DNA from: Bradyrhizobium sp. CCBAU 051011
GTDB lineage: Bacteria > Pseudomonadota > Alphaproteobacteria > Rhizobiales > Xanthobacteraceae
Assembly (NCBI RefSeq): GCF_009930815.1
Contig: NZ_CP022222.1
Location: forward strand, 2,956,501-3,020,500
Direction: 5' to 3'
Length of the DNA stretch: 64,000 bases
Shown here in pieces: positions 54,728-63,256 of the stretch. The notes below the pieces were generated by a model. The model was not told the DNA's origin, did not search any database, and was given only the letters and a program-made list of their open reading frames with translations. Every line of letters starts with the position of its first letter. Within the stretch, counting starts at the first letter, position 1. The position numbers and the translations under genes were made by a program.

Positions 54728-55666
54728 GTGACCGAAAACGCCCCCGCTGCGCGCGCCCCGTCGTCGAAACGCCTCGAACCGTTGCGGCAGGTCGACGCCG
54801 GTCCGCTGAGCATCGCGTATTACGAAGCGGGTCCCGCCGATGGTCCGGCCGTGATGCTGATGCACGGCTTCCCATACGACATTCATTCCTATGTCGACGT
54901 CGCGCCGCAATTGGCCGCGCAAGGCTGCCGCGTCATCGTTCCCTATGTGCGCGGCTACGGTCCCACCCGGTTTCGCGACGTGACGACGCCGCGCTCGGGC
55001 GAGCAGGCGGCGGTCGGCGCCGACATGATGGCGCTGATGGACGCACTTGGCATCGGCCGCGCGGTGTTCGCGGGCTATGACTGGGGTGGCCGCGCGGCCT
55101 GCGTTGGCGCAGCGCTATGGCCGGAACGCTGCGTCGGGCTCGTCAGCGTCAATTCCTATCTGATTCAGGACATCGCCAACGCCATGGCGCCGATGCACCC
55201 CGAACGCGAGGTCGCGCTGTGGTATCAGTATTACTTCCAGCTCGAGCGCGGCCGCGCCGGGCTCGCTGCCAACCGGCGCAAGATCGCGAAGATCCTGTGG
55301 GCGCAATGGTCGCCGAACTGGGCGTTCGATGATGCCTGCTTCGAGCGCACGGCGATGGCCCACGACAACCCTGACTATGTCGACGTAGTGATCCACAGCT
55401 ACCGCCATCGCTTCGGTCTGGCCGAGGGCGATCCGCAGTATGCAGAAATCCAGCGCAGGCTGGCTGCGCTGCCTCCGATCACCGTGCCGGCAATGACGCT
55501 GGATGGCGCAGACGACGGCGTTGCGCCCGCGACCGATGGCGCCGCTAGCGCGCCGAAATTTTCCGGCCGCCGCGTTCACCGCGTCGTGCCGGGCGCGGGC
55601 CACAATCTGCCGCAGGAAGCGCCCGAGGCGTTCGCAGCGGCGGTCATGGAATTGATCAAAACGTAG
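54728..55666 (+). CDS. Alpha/beta hydrolase, epoxide hydrolase / dehalogenase branch
   Basis: 312 residues from GTG 54728 (GGGAG upstream). Oxyanion HGFPYD, nucleophile D118 in AGYDWGGRAA and histidine H292 in GAGHNLPQEAPE. The Asp nucleophile separates it from serine esterases. Related to the epoxide-hydrolase-like gene at 52633. A fragment similar to its 3' end follows at 55849-55887. Confidence 0.85.
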   Translation: MTENAPAARAPSSKRLEPLRQVDAGPLSIAYYEAGPADGPAVMLMHGFPYDIHSYVDVAPQLAAQGCRVIVPYVRGYGPTRFRDVTTPRSGEQAAVGADMMALMDALGIGRAVFAGYDWGGRAACVGAALWPERCVGLVSVNSYLIQDIANAMAPMHPEREVALWYQYYFQLERGRAGLAANRRKIAKILWAQWSPNWAFDDACFERTAMAHDNPDYVDVVIHSYRHRFGLAEGDPQYAEIQRRLAALPPITVPAMTLDGADDGVAPATDGAASAPKFSGRRVHRVVPGAGHNLPQEAPEAFAAAVMELIKT

Positions 55667-55848
55667 GCGATATCAGATACTGTCGGAACCGCGCTTCGCC
55701 GCGGCTTCGTTCTCATCCTGCACCCGGACGGGGCAGCCTGCGACGACGCGCATCCACGACTGGGTGCCGAAGCAGCTGTGCAAGGCGCGCCAACCGTAAG
55801 GACCAACTCGCTCACTTCGGGCGGGTCCCGATCGCCATTAATACAAAA

Positions 55849-55887
55849 GCGTTCGTCGCCGCGGTGTTCTAGTTGATCAAAGCGTAG
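55849..55887 (+). pseudogene. Decayed copy of the 3' end of an alpha/beta hydrolase gene
   Basis: GCGTTCGTCGCCGCGGTG..., then TTGATCAAAGCGTAG, mirrors the last codons of the gene ending at 55666 (GCGTTCGCAGCGGCGGTC... TTGATCAAAACGTAG), including the stop codon, but has an in-frame TAG before it. It suggests a tandem duplication whose second copy was lost. It sits in the 315-nt gap before the Bug receptor gene; nothing else is recognised in that gap. Confidence 0.5.
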
Positions 55888-55981
55888 GTTGACTTTGCCG
55901 CATGGCAAGCCGTGCCGAAAACCGTCATCCTCGCCGCGCAAGTCCTCTTCAGAAGGGCGTTATTTTACGGGGCGGAATTCC

Positions 55982-56953
55982 ATGGTGAAGCAACACGTCT
56001 TGTTCGCGTTCCTGATCGCGTCGATCGCTGCCATCGCACCGGCCTCGGCCGACGAATTTCCCAACCGCCCTATCACTTGGGTCGTGCCGTTTGCGCCGGG
56101 CGGCATCACCGATACGACGTCGCGCATCGTGGCCGAGGAAATGTCGAAGATGCTCGGCCAATCCGTTGTGATCGACAACCGGGCCGGCGGTGGTGGCGCT
56201 GTCGGCACCGAGCAGGTGGCGCGCGCCAAGCCCGACGGCTACACGATGATCTACGGCACGCAGGGCACGATGGCGGCCAACGTCACGTTGCGCAAAAACC
56301 TGTCCTACGATCCGCTGACGAGTTTTGTGCCCGTGCATCTGGTCGGTGAGAGCCCCAACCTGTTCGTGGCCTATGCGGACGCACCCTATAATTCGGTGCC
56401 GGAGTTCATCGCCTACGCCAAGCAGAATCCGAGCAAGGTGACGTTCTCATCTTCCGGCGTCGGCACCGCGACGCATCTGGTCGCCGAATTGTTCAAGACG
56501 GTCACCGGCATCGAGATGCAGCACGTGCCCTACAGGGGCAGCGCGCCGGCACTGAACGACATGATCGCCGGCCGCGTCGACGTCATGTTCGATTATCCGG
56601 TCTCGGTCGGCCCGCATGTCGAGGCCGGCAAGCTGAAGATTTTGGCCACGACCGCGCCGGAACGGCTTCGCAACGTTCCGAACGCGCCGACCATGGCTGA
56701 ACTCGGCCTGAAGGAGATGACGACTCAGAGCTGGTCGTCGATCATGGTGCCCGCAGGCACACCCGCGGCGGTCGTCGATCGGCTGGCGGCGGCCGCGCAT
56801 GCGGCGCTGACGTCGGAACGCGTGCGCACGCATTTCGAGAAGCTTGGCACTCGCCCGATGACGCTACAGAAGGCCGAGATGATCCCGTTCATCGAAAAGG
56901 AGATCGTGCGCTGGCGCGACGTGATCGAGCGGGCAGGGCTGGAGAAGCAGTAG
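55982..56953 (+). CDS. Tripartite tricarboxylate transporter receptor (Bug/TctC family)
   Basis: 323 residues from ATG 55982, preceded by GGCGGAA. Signal peptide residues 1-22 (VLFAFLIASIAAIAPASA). Bug pattern: FPNRPITWVVPFAPGGITDT, then VVIDNRAGGGGAVGTEQVAR and KPDGYTMIYGTQGTMAANVT. Binds a carboxylate in the periplasm. No TctA or TctB gene nearby, as is usual for orphan Bug receptors, which often work with other membrane components or as sensors. Confidence 0.9.
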   Translation: MVKQHVLFAFLIASIAAIAPASADEFPNRPITWVVPFAPGGITDTTSRIVAEEMSKMLGQSVVIDNRAGGGGAVGTEQVARAKPDGYTMIYGTQGTMAANVTLRKNLSYDPLTSFVPVHLVGESPNLFVAYADAPYNSVPEFIAYAKQNPSKVTFSSSGVGTATHLVAELFKTVTGIEMQHVPYRGSAPALNDMIAGRVDVMFDYPVSVGPHVEAGKLKILATTAPERLRNVPNAPTMAELGLKEMTTQSWSSIMVPAGTPAAVVDRLAAAAHAALTSERVRTHFEKLGTRPMTLQKAEMIPFIEKEIVRWRDVIERAGLEKQ

Positions 56954-56989
56954 TTTCGGTGTGAATGCGGCTCGATCGACGCAGGGCGC

Positions 56990-58069
56990 TCAAATGTGCC
57001 GCGTGATGCCGCGGCCGCACGCGCGGTCGAGCACGCAGTTCCTGAGCGTATTGTCGAAGTCAGTGTCGCGCTCGCCGTCGATGCGCACGTCGGGAAAGCC
57101 GTTGCGGCGCAGGTAGAGTTGCACACGCAGGATCGCCTGCTTGCCGCCCGAGAGCATCAGCGCCTCGATGTCGTGGTTGGACTCCTCGCGTCTGCCGAGT
57201 TGCGCCAGCAGCAGCGCACGCTGGAACAGGATCTCGCGATTGTGGCGCAGGGCGACAGTGGTCGTCGGCTGGCCGGGCGGCCCGAGCAACACATTCAGGT
57301 CCTCGATCGCCTCCGCCGGCCGATCGAGGGCGATCAGCGCGAGCGCCCGTGTCTCACGCGCCATGAGGTCGCTCGCCGAAATTGCGAGCGTCTGCGTCGC
57401 GTCATCGACCGCGCCCTCGAATTGTCCGAGGCGAAACTGCGCCTGCGCCTTCATTAGCCGCGTGCGGCGATCGCTCGGGTCGAGCGAAACCGCATGCTCG
57501 AGGTCGCGCTTCGCGAGATCGACCTGACCGCGGCTCATGTGGATGCGCGCCTTGATCGACAGCATGTCGGTGTCGTCCGGCCGCTGCGCGATCGCCGCCG
57601 TGATGTCCGCGAGCGCATCGGGCCCCTTCCCGGCGTTGAGCAGGACCTCCGCGCGCGAGGCAAGCAGCACCGGATTGGTCGGCTCGATCATCAGGGCGGC
57701 ATTGAGGTCGCGTTCGGCCGCATCGAGCTTCAGCAGCGTTGAGAGCAATCGTCCGCGAAATGTCAGCGACGAAACATTCGTCGGGTCGATGGCCACCGCC
57801 GCATTCGCCGCCTTGAGCGCTTCCTCCGTGCGCGTCTGCGCAAGTAACGCAATCGATCGCTCGATATGAGCGCGCGCGAGCGACGAGCCCGACAGCGTGG
57901 CATCGACCGGCGCGGGGTCGCACGCGCCTTGCTTCCATTCCTCGTACGGCGCACGGCACTGCGCCCACCCGACCGAACGGAACGAGCCGGCCGTGCCGAT
58001 GGGGTCCCTCGCCAGGGCGGGCGAGGCAAGCGCGAGCGCGAATGCAACGAGCACAAGGCGACCGATCAT
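56990..58069 (-). CDS. Exported TPR protein
   Basis: 359 residues from ATG 58069. Signal peptide 1-20 (LVLVAFALALASPALA). TPRs occupy most of residues 60-290 (ALKAANAAVAIDPTNVSSLT, AERDLNAALMIEPTNPVLLA, AKRDLEHAVSLDPSDRRTRL). The C-terminal 60 residues include LQVQLYLRRNGFPDVRIDGE-like and DNTLRNCVLDRACGRGI segments: a short cysteine-containing domain. Overlaps the stop of the small secreted gene (ATGA), so translationally coupled. Confidence 0.8.
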   Translation of the reverse strand: MIGRLVLVAFALALASPALARDPIGTAGSFRSVGWAQCRAPYEEWKQGACDPAPVDATLSGSSLARAHIERSIALLAQTRTEEALKAANAAVAIDPTNVSSLTFRGRLLSTLLKLDAAERDLNAALMIEPTNPVLLASRAEVLLNAGKGPDALADITAAIAQRPDDTDMLSIKARIHMSRGQVDLAKRDLEHAVSLDPSDRRTRLMKAQAQFRLGQFEGAVDDATQTLAISASDLMARETRALALIALDRPAEAIEDLNVLLGPPGQPTTTVALRHNREILFQRALLLAQLGRREESNHDIEALMLSGGKQAILRVQLYLRRNGFPDVRIDGERDTDFDNTLRNCVLDRACGRGITRHI

Positions 58070-58323
58070 TGGCTCGACGCCCACTGCTGCAAGGTGGAGT
58101 AGTTGATCGCACCGGTGCAGAGAGGTGCCCTCCGTCGGCAAAGGCCGCGTTCGAATGCCTGTGCGAATGGCCGCTCGCTCCGCAGCGTGCCGGGGAAAAC
58201 CGCCGTGCCGCACGAACCCGCATGTGGCCGCGGCATGTATTGGCAGGCCGACCGACTCTCCGCGAGCGCAGCGGCGTTGGAAAAAAGAAGGAAGGCAACG
58301 ACGAATACGGCTCTGCTTTGCAT
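58066..58323 (-). CDS. Small secreted cysteine-containing protein
   Basis: 85 residues from ATG 58323, with GAGGACAGG upstream. Signal peptide 1-23 (RAVFVVAFLLFSNAAALA). Mature part has four cysteines (SACQYMPRPHAGSCG, RGLCRRRAPLCTG), suggesting two disulphides. Lies between two exported TPR genes, and its stop overlaps the next start. Function unknown. Confidence 0.65.
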   Translation of the reverse strand: MQSRAVFVVAFLLFSNAAALAESRSACQYMPRPHAGSCGTAVFPGTLRSERPFAQAFERGLCRRRAPLCTGAINYSTLQQWASSQ

Positions 58324-58334
58324 CCTGTCCTCGG

Positions 58335-59507
58335 TCAGCATTGGGGATCGATCATGCAGGCACGCATGGCGTCATCCAGGTCCCGCGTTTGTCTACTCGG
58401 CACTCCCGGCTCACTCCAGTAGCCGGCATGGCGCAGCGCGTTCATCAACCCGTTCAATTCCCTTAATCCGTCCAATTCACTTTGATCCATCGAGACCGCC
58501 GTTTTCAGGTCGCGCACCGCCGCATCGGTGCGCCCGAACTGACGGTGCATGCGTGCCCGCATGATCAGGCCTGCCGTGTAGTCCGGGCGCACCGTCACGG
58601 CGGCATCGAAGGCCGCGAAAGCCTCCTCAAAGCGCTTGAATCCTGCAAGTGAAATGCCGAGCGCATAGAGAGCCTTGTAGTTCCGCGGCTCCTTGTGCAC
58701 CGCCTCGGTGAGGTCGCGCAGCGCATCGTCCTTGCGCTGGACGTAGAAGCCGAGGAAATGCGCCCGTGCGGCGAGCGCAGGCGCCGAACGCCCTACATCG
58801 ACCGCCGCGTCGTAGTTCTCTTCGGCAAGATCGAGCCGACCGGAATCCTGGTAGCTATAGGCGCGCTCAAGCAGCGCAATGACGCGGAAATCGCGAACGA
58901 TACCGTCCGCGTCAAGAAAGCTCCGCGCGTCGTTGAGCCCGGCCTGCGAAACGGCGAGGAGCGCATTCGCGTCCGCGATCGCCTCCGCGAATTTGCGCTT
59001 GAAACGATATTCGCGCGCGCGATAATAGAGCGCGAAGTTCTCGGTCGGATCGACCTCGATCGCCTTGCTGTAGAACTCGAACGCCTTGTCTTGCTCGCCG
59101 AAGTTAAACAGCAGCGCACCGACCGCCCTGAGCACGCGCGGATTCGTCGGATTGAGCGCGTAAGCCTGCTTGACCCGCCTCTTGTAATCGTCCATGCGCC
59201 GCAGGCGCAGATCGACATTCGACCATGAGACGAGGATTTCCTCGTTCTTCGGATCGAGCGCAAAGGCCGCGCGGTAGTCTTCGCCCGCCTCGTTGAGACG
59301 CTGCGTGCGGTGATAGCCGCGCCCGCGGACGAAATACGCCTGTGCGCGGTCGCGATCCGGCATGTTGTGCGCGGCGAGCAGTTCGCTGCAGGGCGTGATG
59401 ACCGACGCCGAGTCGATCGCAACCTGTTCCATGGTGCATTCGACGGCCGATGCTGAAGACATCGCGCCAAGGATCCAAGCGACGACGAGGGCATTACGGC
59501 AGTGCAT
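58335..59507 (-). CDS. Exported TPR protein
   Basis: 390 residues from ATG 59507. Signal peptide 1-22 (ALVVAWILGAMSSASAV). TPRs from about residue 50 (AQAYFVRGRGYHRTQRLNEA, AFEFYSKAIEVDPTENFALY, AFAAFDAAVTVRPDYTAGLI). C-terminal segment YWSEPGVPSRQTRDLDDAMR, ending ACMIDPQC, echoes the cysteine-containing end of the TPR protein two genes downstream (NCVLDRACG), so the two proteins probably share a domain. First gene of the operon. Confidence 0.8.
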   Translation of the reverse strand: MHCRNALVVAWILGAMSSASAVECTMEQVAIDSASVITPCSELLAAHNMPDRDRAQAYFVRGRGYHRTQRLNEAGEDYRAAFALDPKNEEILVSWSNVDLRLRRMDDYKRRVKQAYALNPTNPRVLRAVGALLFNFGEQDKAFEFYSKAIEVDPTENFALYYRAREYRFKRKFAEAIADANALLAVSQAGLNDARSFLDADGIVRDFRVIALLERAYSYQDSGRLDLAEENYDAAVDVGRSAPALAARAHFLGFYVQRKDDALRDLTEAVHKEPRNYKALYALGISLAGFKRFEEAFAAFDAAVTVRPDYTAGLIMRARMHRQFGRTDAAVRDLKTAVSMDQSELDGLRELNGLMNALRHAGYWSEPGVPSRQTRDLDDAMRACMIDPQC

Positions 59508-59905
59508 CGATCTTCAGCTCCGGTTCGGATGCCACCGAGGTAACCACGCCGCGGCTCAAATTCCCTTCAACGCAATCGCTAAAGTTGTATCGAATCGCCG
59601 CGCACCCGTCGAAGAATTGGCGCATTCCTGGGATGTGCTTCTTGGGCATTTTGCCAAGGGCGCGACGACGCGCGAAAGTCGGCTCTTAACACTTTGCGTC
59701 GTTTCGCTGCGCTGTCGGCGCATATCGGACATCGACTAGCAAGCGTGATTATGGGTACGCGCTCTGGTTCGTCAGGCCCGAATGGCCCGGCATAGGCGAG
59801 CGGAAGCGACGCCGTCTTTCAGACGGCTATGCCCGCCATGACGAAGAAGGGGCGCTGAGTCCCGCCGCGGGCTGGTCTTCCACGCCGTGGAGGTGTGGGT
59901 GCAGG
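59508..59905. other. Intergenic region with a palindromic repeat
   Basis: 398 nt. Contains a Bradyrhizobium-type repeat around 59786-59844: core stem GCCGTC-TTTCA-GACGGC (59811-59827) flanked by less perfect GGCATAGGCG / CTATGCCCGCC arms. No gene seen. It separates the exported-TPR operon from the TelA operon, whose 3' end is at 59906. Confidence 0.55.
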
Positions 59906-61018
59906 TCAGGCCGTCGCCAGCCGGTCGAGCAGTGCCATCATGACCGGCGCATCCGGCATCGGCAGCACTTGATCGACCCGTTCGATCAGCCGCGATTGCA
60001 GCAGCGTGTTGCGCGCCTTGCCGATGGTCCCGAGAGGCCCGCGGAAGCCGTGCTCCTCCCAGGCCAGTTCGAGCAGGCTTTCGCTGACCAGCGCGTCGAT
60101 TAATTCGTCCGCGGCGCGATCAGTGCTGATCAGCGGATGCGCCGAGAACGCTGTCGGCCGCGGATAGAGGATGACCGGCTTGGAAGGCGCGCTCGCCTCG
60201 ACCCGCTTCCAGCGCTCGGCGTCCTGCAGCACCCATTCGATCAACTGGTTTTCGTAGCCGACGATCAGCGGTTGGGCGCCGGCGCCGCCGGCCACGTAGT
60301 CGTCGAACAATTTGCCGGAGGACGGCGGCTTGTATCCCATCCGGCGGAACACCGTCGCCACTTCGCCGTCGATGCGCCCGAGCGAATCCAGCGCAATCAC
60401 ATCGCCGCTGAGCAGGCTCGCGACGAGCCCTGCGAACATGAAGCCGGAATTGGACTTGTTGGGATCGGTCGAGACGACGCGGGCGCGGCCGAACAGGCCG
60501 CCCACGCCCATCGCCTCCCAGGTCTCGCCGGCAATGATGGCCTTGAGCACCTTGAGCAGGTCGACCGTGTAGCGCGGGCCGCCGGCCGGCTCGGCAAAGC
60601 CGCCTTTGACCAGGCCGTCGGCAATGCGGTCCCAGGAGTAGAGCACGATCGGCGAGTTGAAGATCACCTGATCGCGCGAAATCTTAACACCGGAATTGCG
60701 CGCCAGCTCGACCAGCACGGACGAAGAGGGCCACAGAAATTGCGGCTTCTGGTCGAGCAGCGTGCGCTCGCGCACCATCTCGACCGATCCGGCGCGCCGT
60801 GCATCGAGGATCAGTCCGAAGCGGCGCTCGAGCAGGCTGCGGACGCGTGTATTCGCCAGAAATCCTTCCTTCTCGCCGCCCGCGAATCCGGACAGCCGTT
60901 TCGGTTCGCCGAACCGGCCGGCGATCTCCGGGTGTTGTCGCAGATAGACGTAACCACCCGTGCCCGCGGCGCTGGCCGCGAGCAGTCCAATTCCAAAAGC
61001 CCGACGGGAAATGGCCAT
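59906..61018 (-). CDS. Tat-exported substrate-binding-like protein of the TelA operon
   Basis: 370 residues. N-terminal twin-arginine signal SRRAFGIGLLAASAAGTGG. Then a type-2 periplasmic-binding-like fold: KPQFLWPSSSVLVELARNSG, VVSTDPNKSNSGFMFAGLVA and GAQPLIVGYENQLIEWVLQD, where the Ser/Asn-rich loop resembles oxyanion-binding sites. No permease or ATPase accompanies it. Shares TGATG overlap with the XpaC-like gene. Presumed sensor or ligand-binding component of the TelA/VWA system. Confidence 0.7.
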   Translation of the reverse strand: MAISRRAFGIGLLAASAAGTGGYVYLRQHPEIAGRFGEPKRLSGFAGGEKEGFLANTRVRSLLERRFGLILDARRAGSVEMVRERTLLDQKPQFLWPSSSVLVELARNSGVKISRDQVIFNSPIVLYSWDRIADGLVKGGFAEPAGGPRYTVDLLKVLKAIIAGETWEAMGVGGLFGRARVVSTDPNKSNSGFMFAGLVASLLSGDVIALDSLGRIDGEVATVFRRMGYKPPSSGKLFDDYVAGGAGAQPLIVGYENQLIEWVLQDAERWKRVEASAPSKPVILYPRPTAFSAHPLISTDRAADELIDALVSESLLELAWEEHGFRGPLGTIGKARNTLLQSRLIERVDQVLPMPDAPVMMALLDRLATA

Positions 61019-61671
61019 CAGGCTCTCCTTTTGCCTGGATCGGGAGCGGGAATCTGCGATGAGCCGAGATCCTCGTCGAGCGAACTTTTCAAGAGCTTGA
61101 GTTCGATGTCGAGATTGCCGAGATCGGCTTCCTGCAGATTTGTCGCATAGTGGCTGAAGGCGGTGTCGAGCCGGTCGATCAGATCGCTCGTCGCCACCAG
61201 CCGCGTCGTGTCGCGGTTGCCGCTCTTTTCGAGTATCGCATAGGCCTCGGCAAGATCGGCCGCACGCGGCAGATAGTAGGTCAGGAAACGCCTGACACGA
61301 TCGACACGCAGTGGATCCTCCTCGACGCCGGCGAAGATCTCGCGGGAAATCCGCGCCAGATGCCGGACGCGTTCGGCGACCGCCTGGGTGCGGATCGTGC
61401 TCACGGCGACTTCGAGGCGGATCGCCAGCGGCTCGGCGCTGGTGAGGAGTTCACGCGCAAATTCGATTTTGCCGCGCGCGGCGCCGCTGGCGTCCAGCCC
61501 CTCAAACAATTTGCGCGGCGAGAGCACGAACACCAGACCTCCACCCGCAGCGGCGCTGATGATCCCGGCGATCCAGAACGGCATGCCGATGCCGATCGCC
61601 AGCACCGGTAACAGGATGGCGGCGGCGGCCCCGCCCGCGATCCAGTTCATTCCTGCCCATGCCGATGGCAT
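61018..61671 (-). CDS. XpaC-like membrane protein
   Basis: 217 residues. Two N-terminal membrane segments (about 8-28 and 30-50: AGGAAAAILLPVLAIGIGMP, FWIAGIISAAAGGGLVFVLS), then a helical domain with ARELLTSAEPLAIRLEVAVS and FLTYYLPRAADLAEAYAILE, the XpaC (5-bromo-4-chloroindolyl phosphate hydrolysis) pattern, which usually accompanies TelA. Starts 0 nt after the VWA stop. Function within the system unknown; it likely tethers TelA to the membrane. Confidence 0.78.
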   Translation of the reverse strand: MPSAWAGMNWIAGGAAAAILLPVLAIGIGMPFWIAGIISAAAGGGLVFVLSPRKLFEGLDASGAARGKIEFARELLTSAEPLAIRLEVAVSTIRTQAVAERVRHLARISREIFAGVEEDPLRVDRVRRFLTYYLPRAADLAEAYAILEKSGNRDTTRLVATSDLIDRLDTAFSHYATNLQEADLGNLDIELKLLKSSLDEDLGSSQIPAPDPGKRRA

Positions 61672-63246
61672 TCAGTTGTACCCTCGCACCGCGCGAAATG
61701 CCTGGGTGAGGCTCTTGGTGCCGTCGAACACTCTTCCGCCGGTCAGCTTGGCCAGATTGTCAACTTGGCTGCGGTCGGCATCGTCACCGAACGTGACGCC
61801 GAACACCGGCACACGCCGGCCGTCGGCGCGCCACGCGGCCTCGAACGTCGTCATGGCGCCCTGGCTCTTGCCGTCGGTCATGATGACGATGGCCGGCAAG
61901 TGCTGGCCGGCATCGAGAAGCGGCTTCATTGCGGTAAGCGCGCGTGCCCCGCAGGTATAGAAATCGGTGCCGCCTTCCGCACGCAGTTGCAGCGTCTTGC
62001 CCAGAAGATCGGCCTGGGCGCTCTCGTCGCCGCCCGCGGTTTCCATCCAGAGCACGCGATCGCTAAACGGCAGCACGATGATCCGATCCTCTTTCGACCA
62101 TTGCACCAGCACTTCTCGGGTGCGCGCCGGCGTCAGCAGGAATCGCATGGCTTCGAGCAATTGCGCTTCCCCATGCCCCTTCATGCTGCCGGACACATCG
62201 ATACACAATGCGGTCAGCGAAGGTCGCCGCAGTGCTTCCTGGTAGAGCGACAGCGCCTTTTGAATGACCGCAGGCTCCGGTGGCCGGACAACCGTAAGCG
62301 CACGGCTTGGGTCGAGATTGGTGGTCGCATCGGCCTTGAGCGGGGCGGCGCGGCCAAGCTCGACCCGCCGCGCAGTCGCCGCGATCCGCGCCTGGGTTTC
62401 GCCCTTGAGCAGGAAGGCCTGCAGGTCGGTGAAAAAGCCCTCGACCTCCTTGCCGCGCCCGCGGTCCACAAAGCCGAGCGGCGAGTCGCCCATCGACACG
62501 CCGTCCTCGGGATAGATCGCGTAGAGCGGCTCCTTTTTGTCGGCGATCAGCTTGTCGTTGGCCTCCTTGACGACGGTCTCGTAGTTCCACATCGCCTCGT
62601 AACGGGCGCCGGTCCGCTCGCCTTCGCGGTAGAGGTCGGCGAGCCATCCGCTCGATCCGGAGGAACGCTCGACGCCGCGCAACAGGCCACGCACGGTGGC
62701 GAGCACCTCTGACTTGTCGAGATCACCCGCTTCGATGAGATCAGGCTTGCCGATCCCGGCCGCCAGCATCGCGAGATAGGCCGAGGCACCGGAATTCGAT
62801 TGCGTCGCGGAAGTCATGAGGAATTTAAGCCGGCCACCCTCGACCGCCGCGAGGATTTCCTTCGTCGTCACCTTGGCGCCGATCCAGCCCAGCGCCTGCG
62901 CCTTGGACCGTTTGACGCCGAGAATCACCGGCATCTGCGCGATCGATTTGACCGACTTGACGCGCCGGGCGGTATCGAACATGTCGATCCAGATCGATGC
63001 CGCGGGCCATACCGCGTCGGCCTGCGGATCATTACCAGCCTTGAGCGCCAGCGCGATGTCCAGCGAGCCCTGGTATTTCACCGTGCAGGTGGCGCGGCGC
63101 GACTGGCAGAACTCCTGGACCATCGGCTCGAGGATGTCGTTCTCGGAACCGGACAGAATGGTGAACTGCGGACCGGGTCCGGAGCAGGCGCCGAGCGCCA
63201 GCGCAAGAACCAGGCCTGCCGCGAGCCGTAGCGCAGTGATACTCAT
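61672..63246 (-). CDS. Lipoprotein fusing a solute-binding domain to a von Willebrand A domain
   Basis: 524 residues. Lipobox LALGAC with C21 as the lipidated residue. Residues about 27-300 form an SBP fold (GPQFTILSGSENDILEPMVQ, MTSATQSNSGASAYLAMLAA), and 343-520 a VWA domain with an intact MIDAS (DVSGS 350-354, T427, D458 in MTDGKS). The VWA presumably binds a divalent metal and a partner protein. The fusion is unusual: a ligand-binding lipoprotein coupled to an adhesion-like module, next to TelA and XpaC. The lipid anchor implies a periplasmic location. Confidence 0.85.
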   Translation of the reverse strand: MSITALRLAAGLVLALALGACSGPGPQFTILSGSENDILEPMVQEFCQSRRATCTVKYQGSLDIALALKAGNDPQADAVWPAASIWIDMFDTARRVKSVKSIAQMPVILGVKRSKAQALGWIGAKVTTKEILAAVEGGRLKFLMTSATQSNSGASAYLAMLAAGIGKPDLIEAGDLDKSEVLATVRGLLRGVERSSGSSGWLADLYREGERTGARYEAMWNYETVVKEANDKLIADKKEPLYAIYPEDGVSMGDSPLGFVDRGRGKEVEGFFTDLQAFLLKGETQARIAATARRVELGRAAPLKADATTNLDPSRALTVVRPPEPAVIQKALSLYQEALRRPSLTALCIDVSGSMKGHGEAQLLEAMRFLLTPARTREVLVQWSKEDRIIVLPFSDRVLWMETAGGDESAQADLLGKTLQLRAEGGTDFYTCGARALTAMKPLLDAGQHLPAIVIMTDGKSQGAMTTFEAAWRADGRRVPVFGVTFGDDADRSQVDNLAKLTGGRVFDGTKSLTQAFRAVRGYN

Positions 63247-63256
63247 GGCGCAGCGT

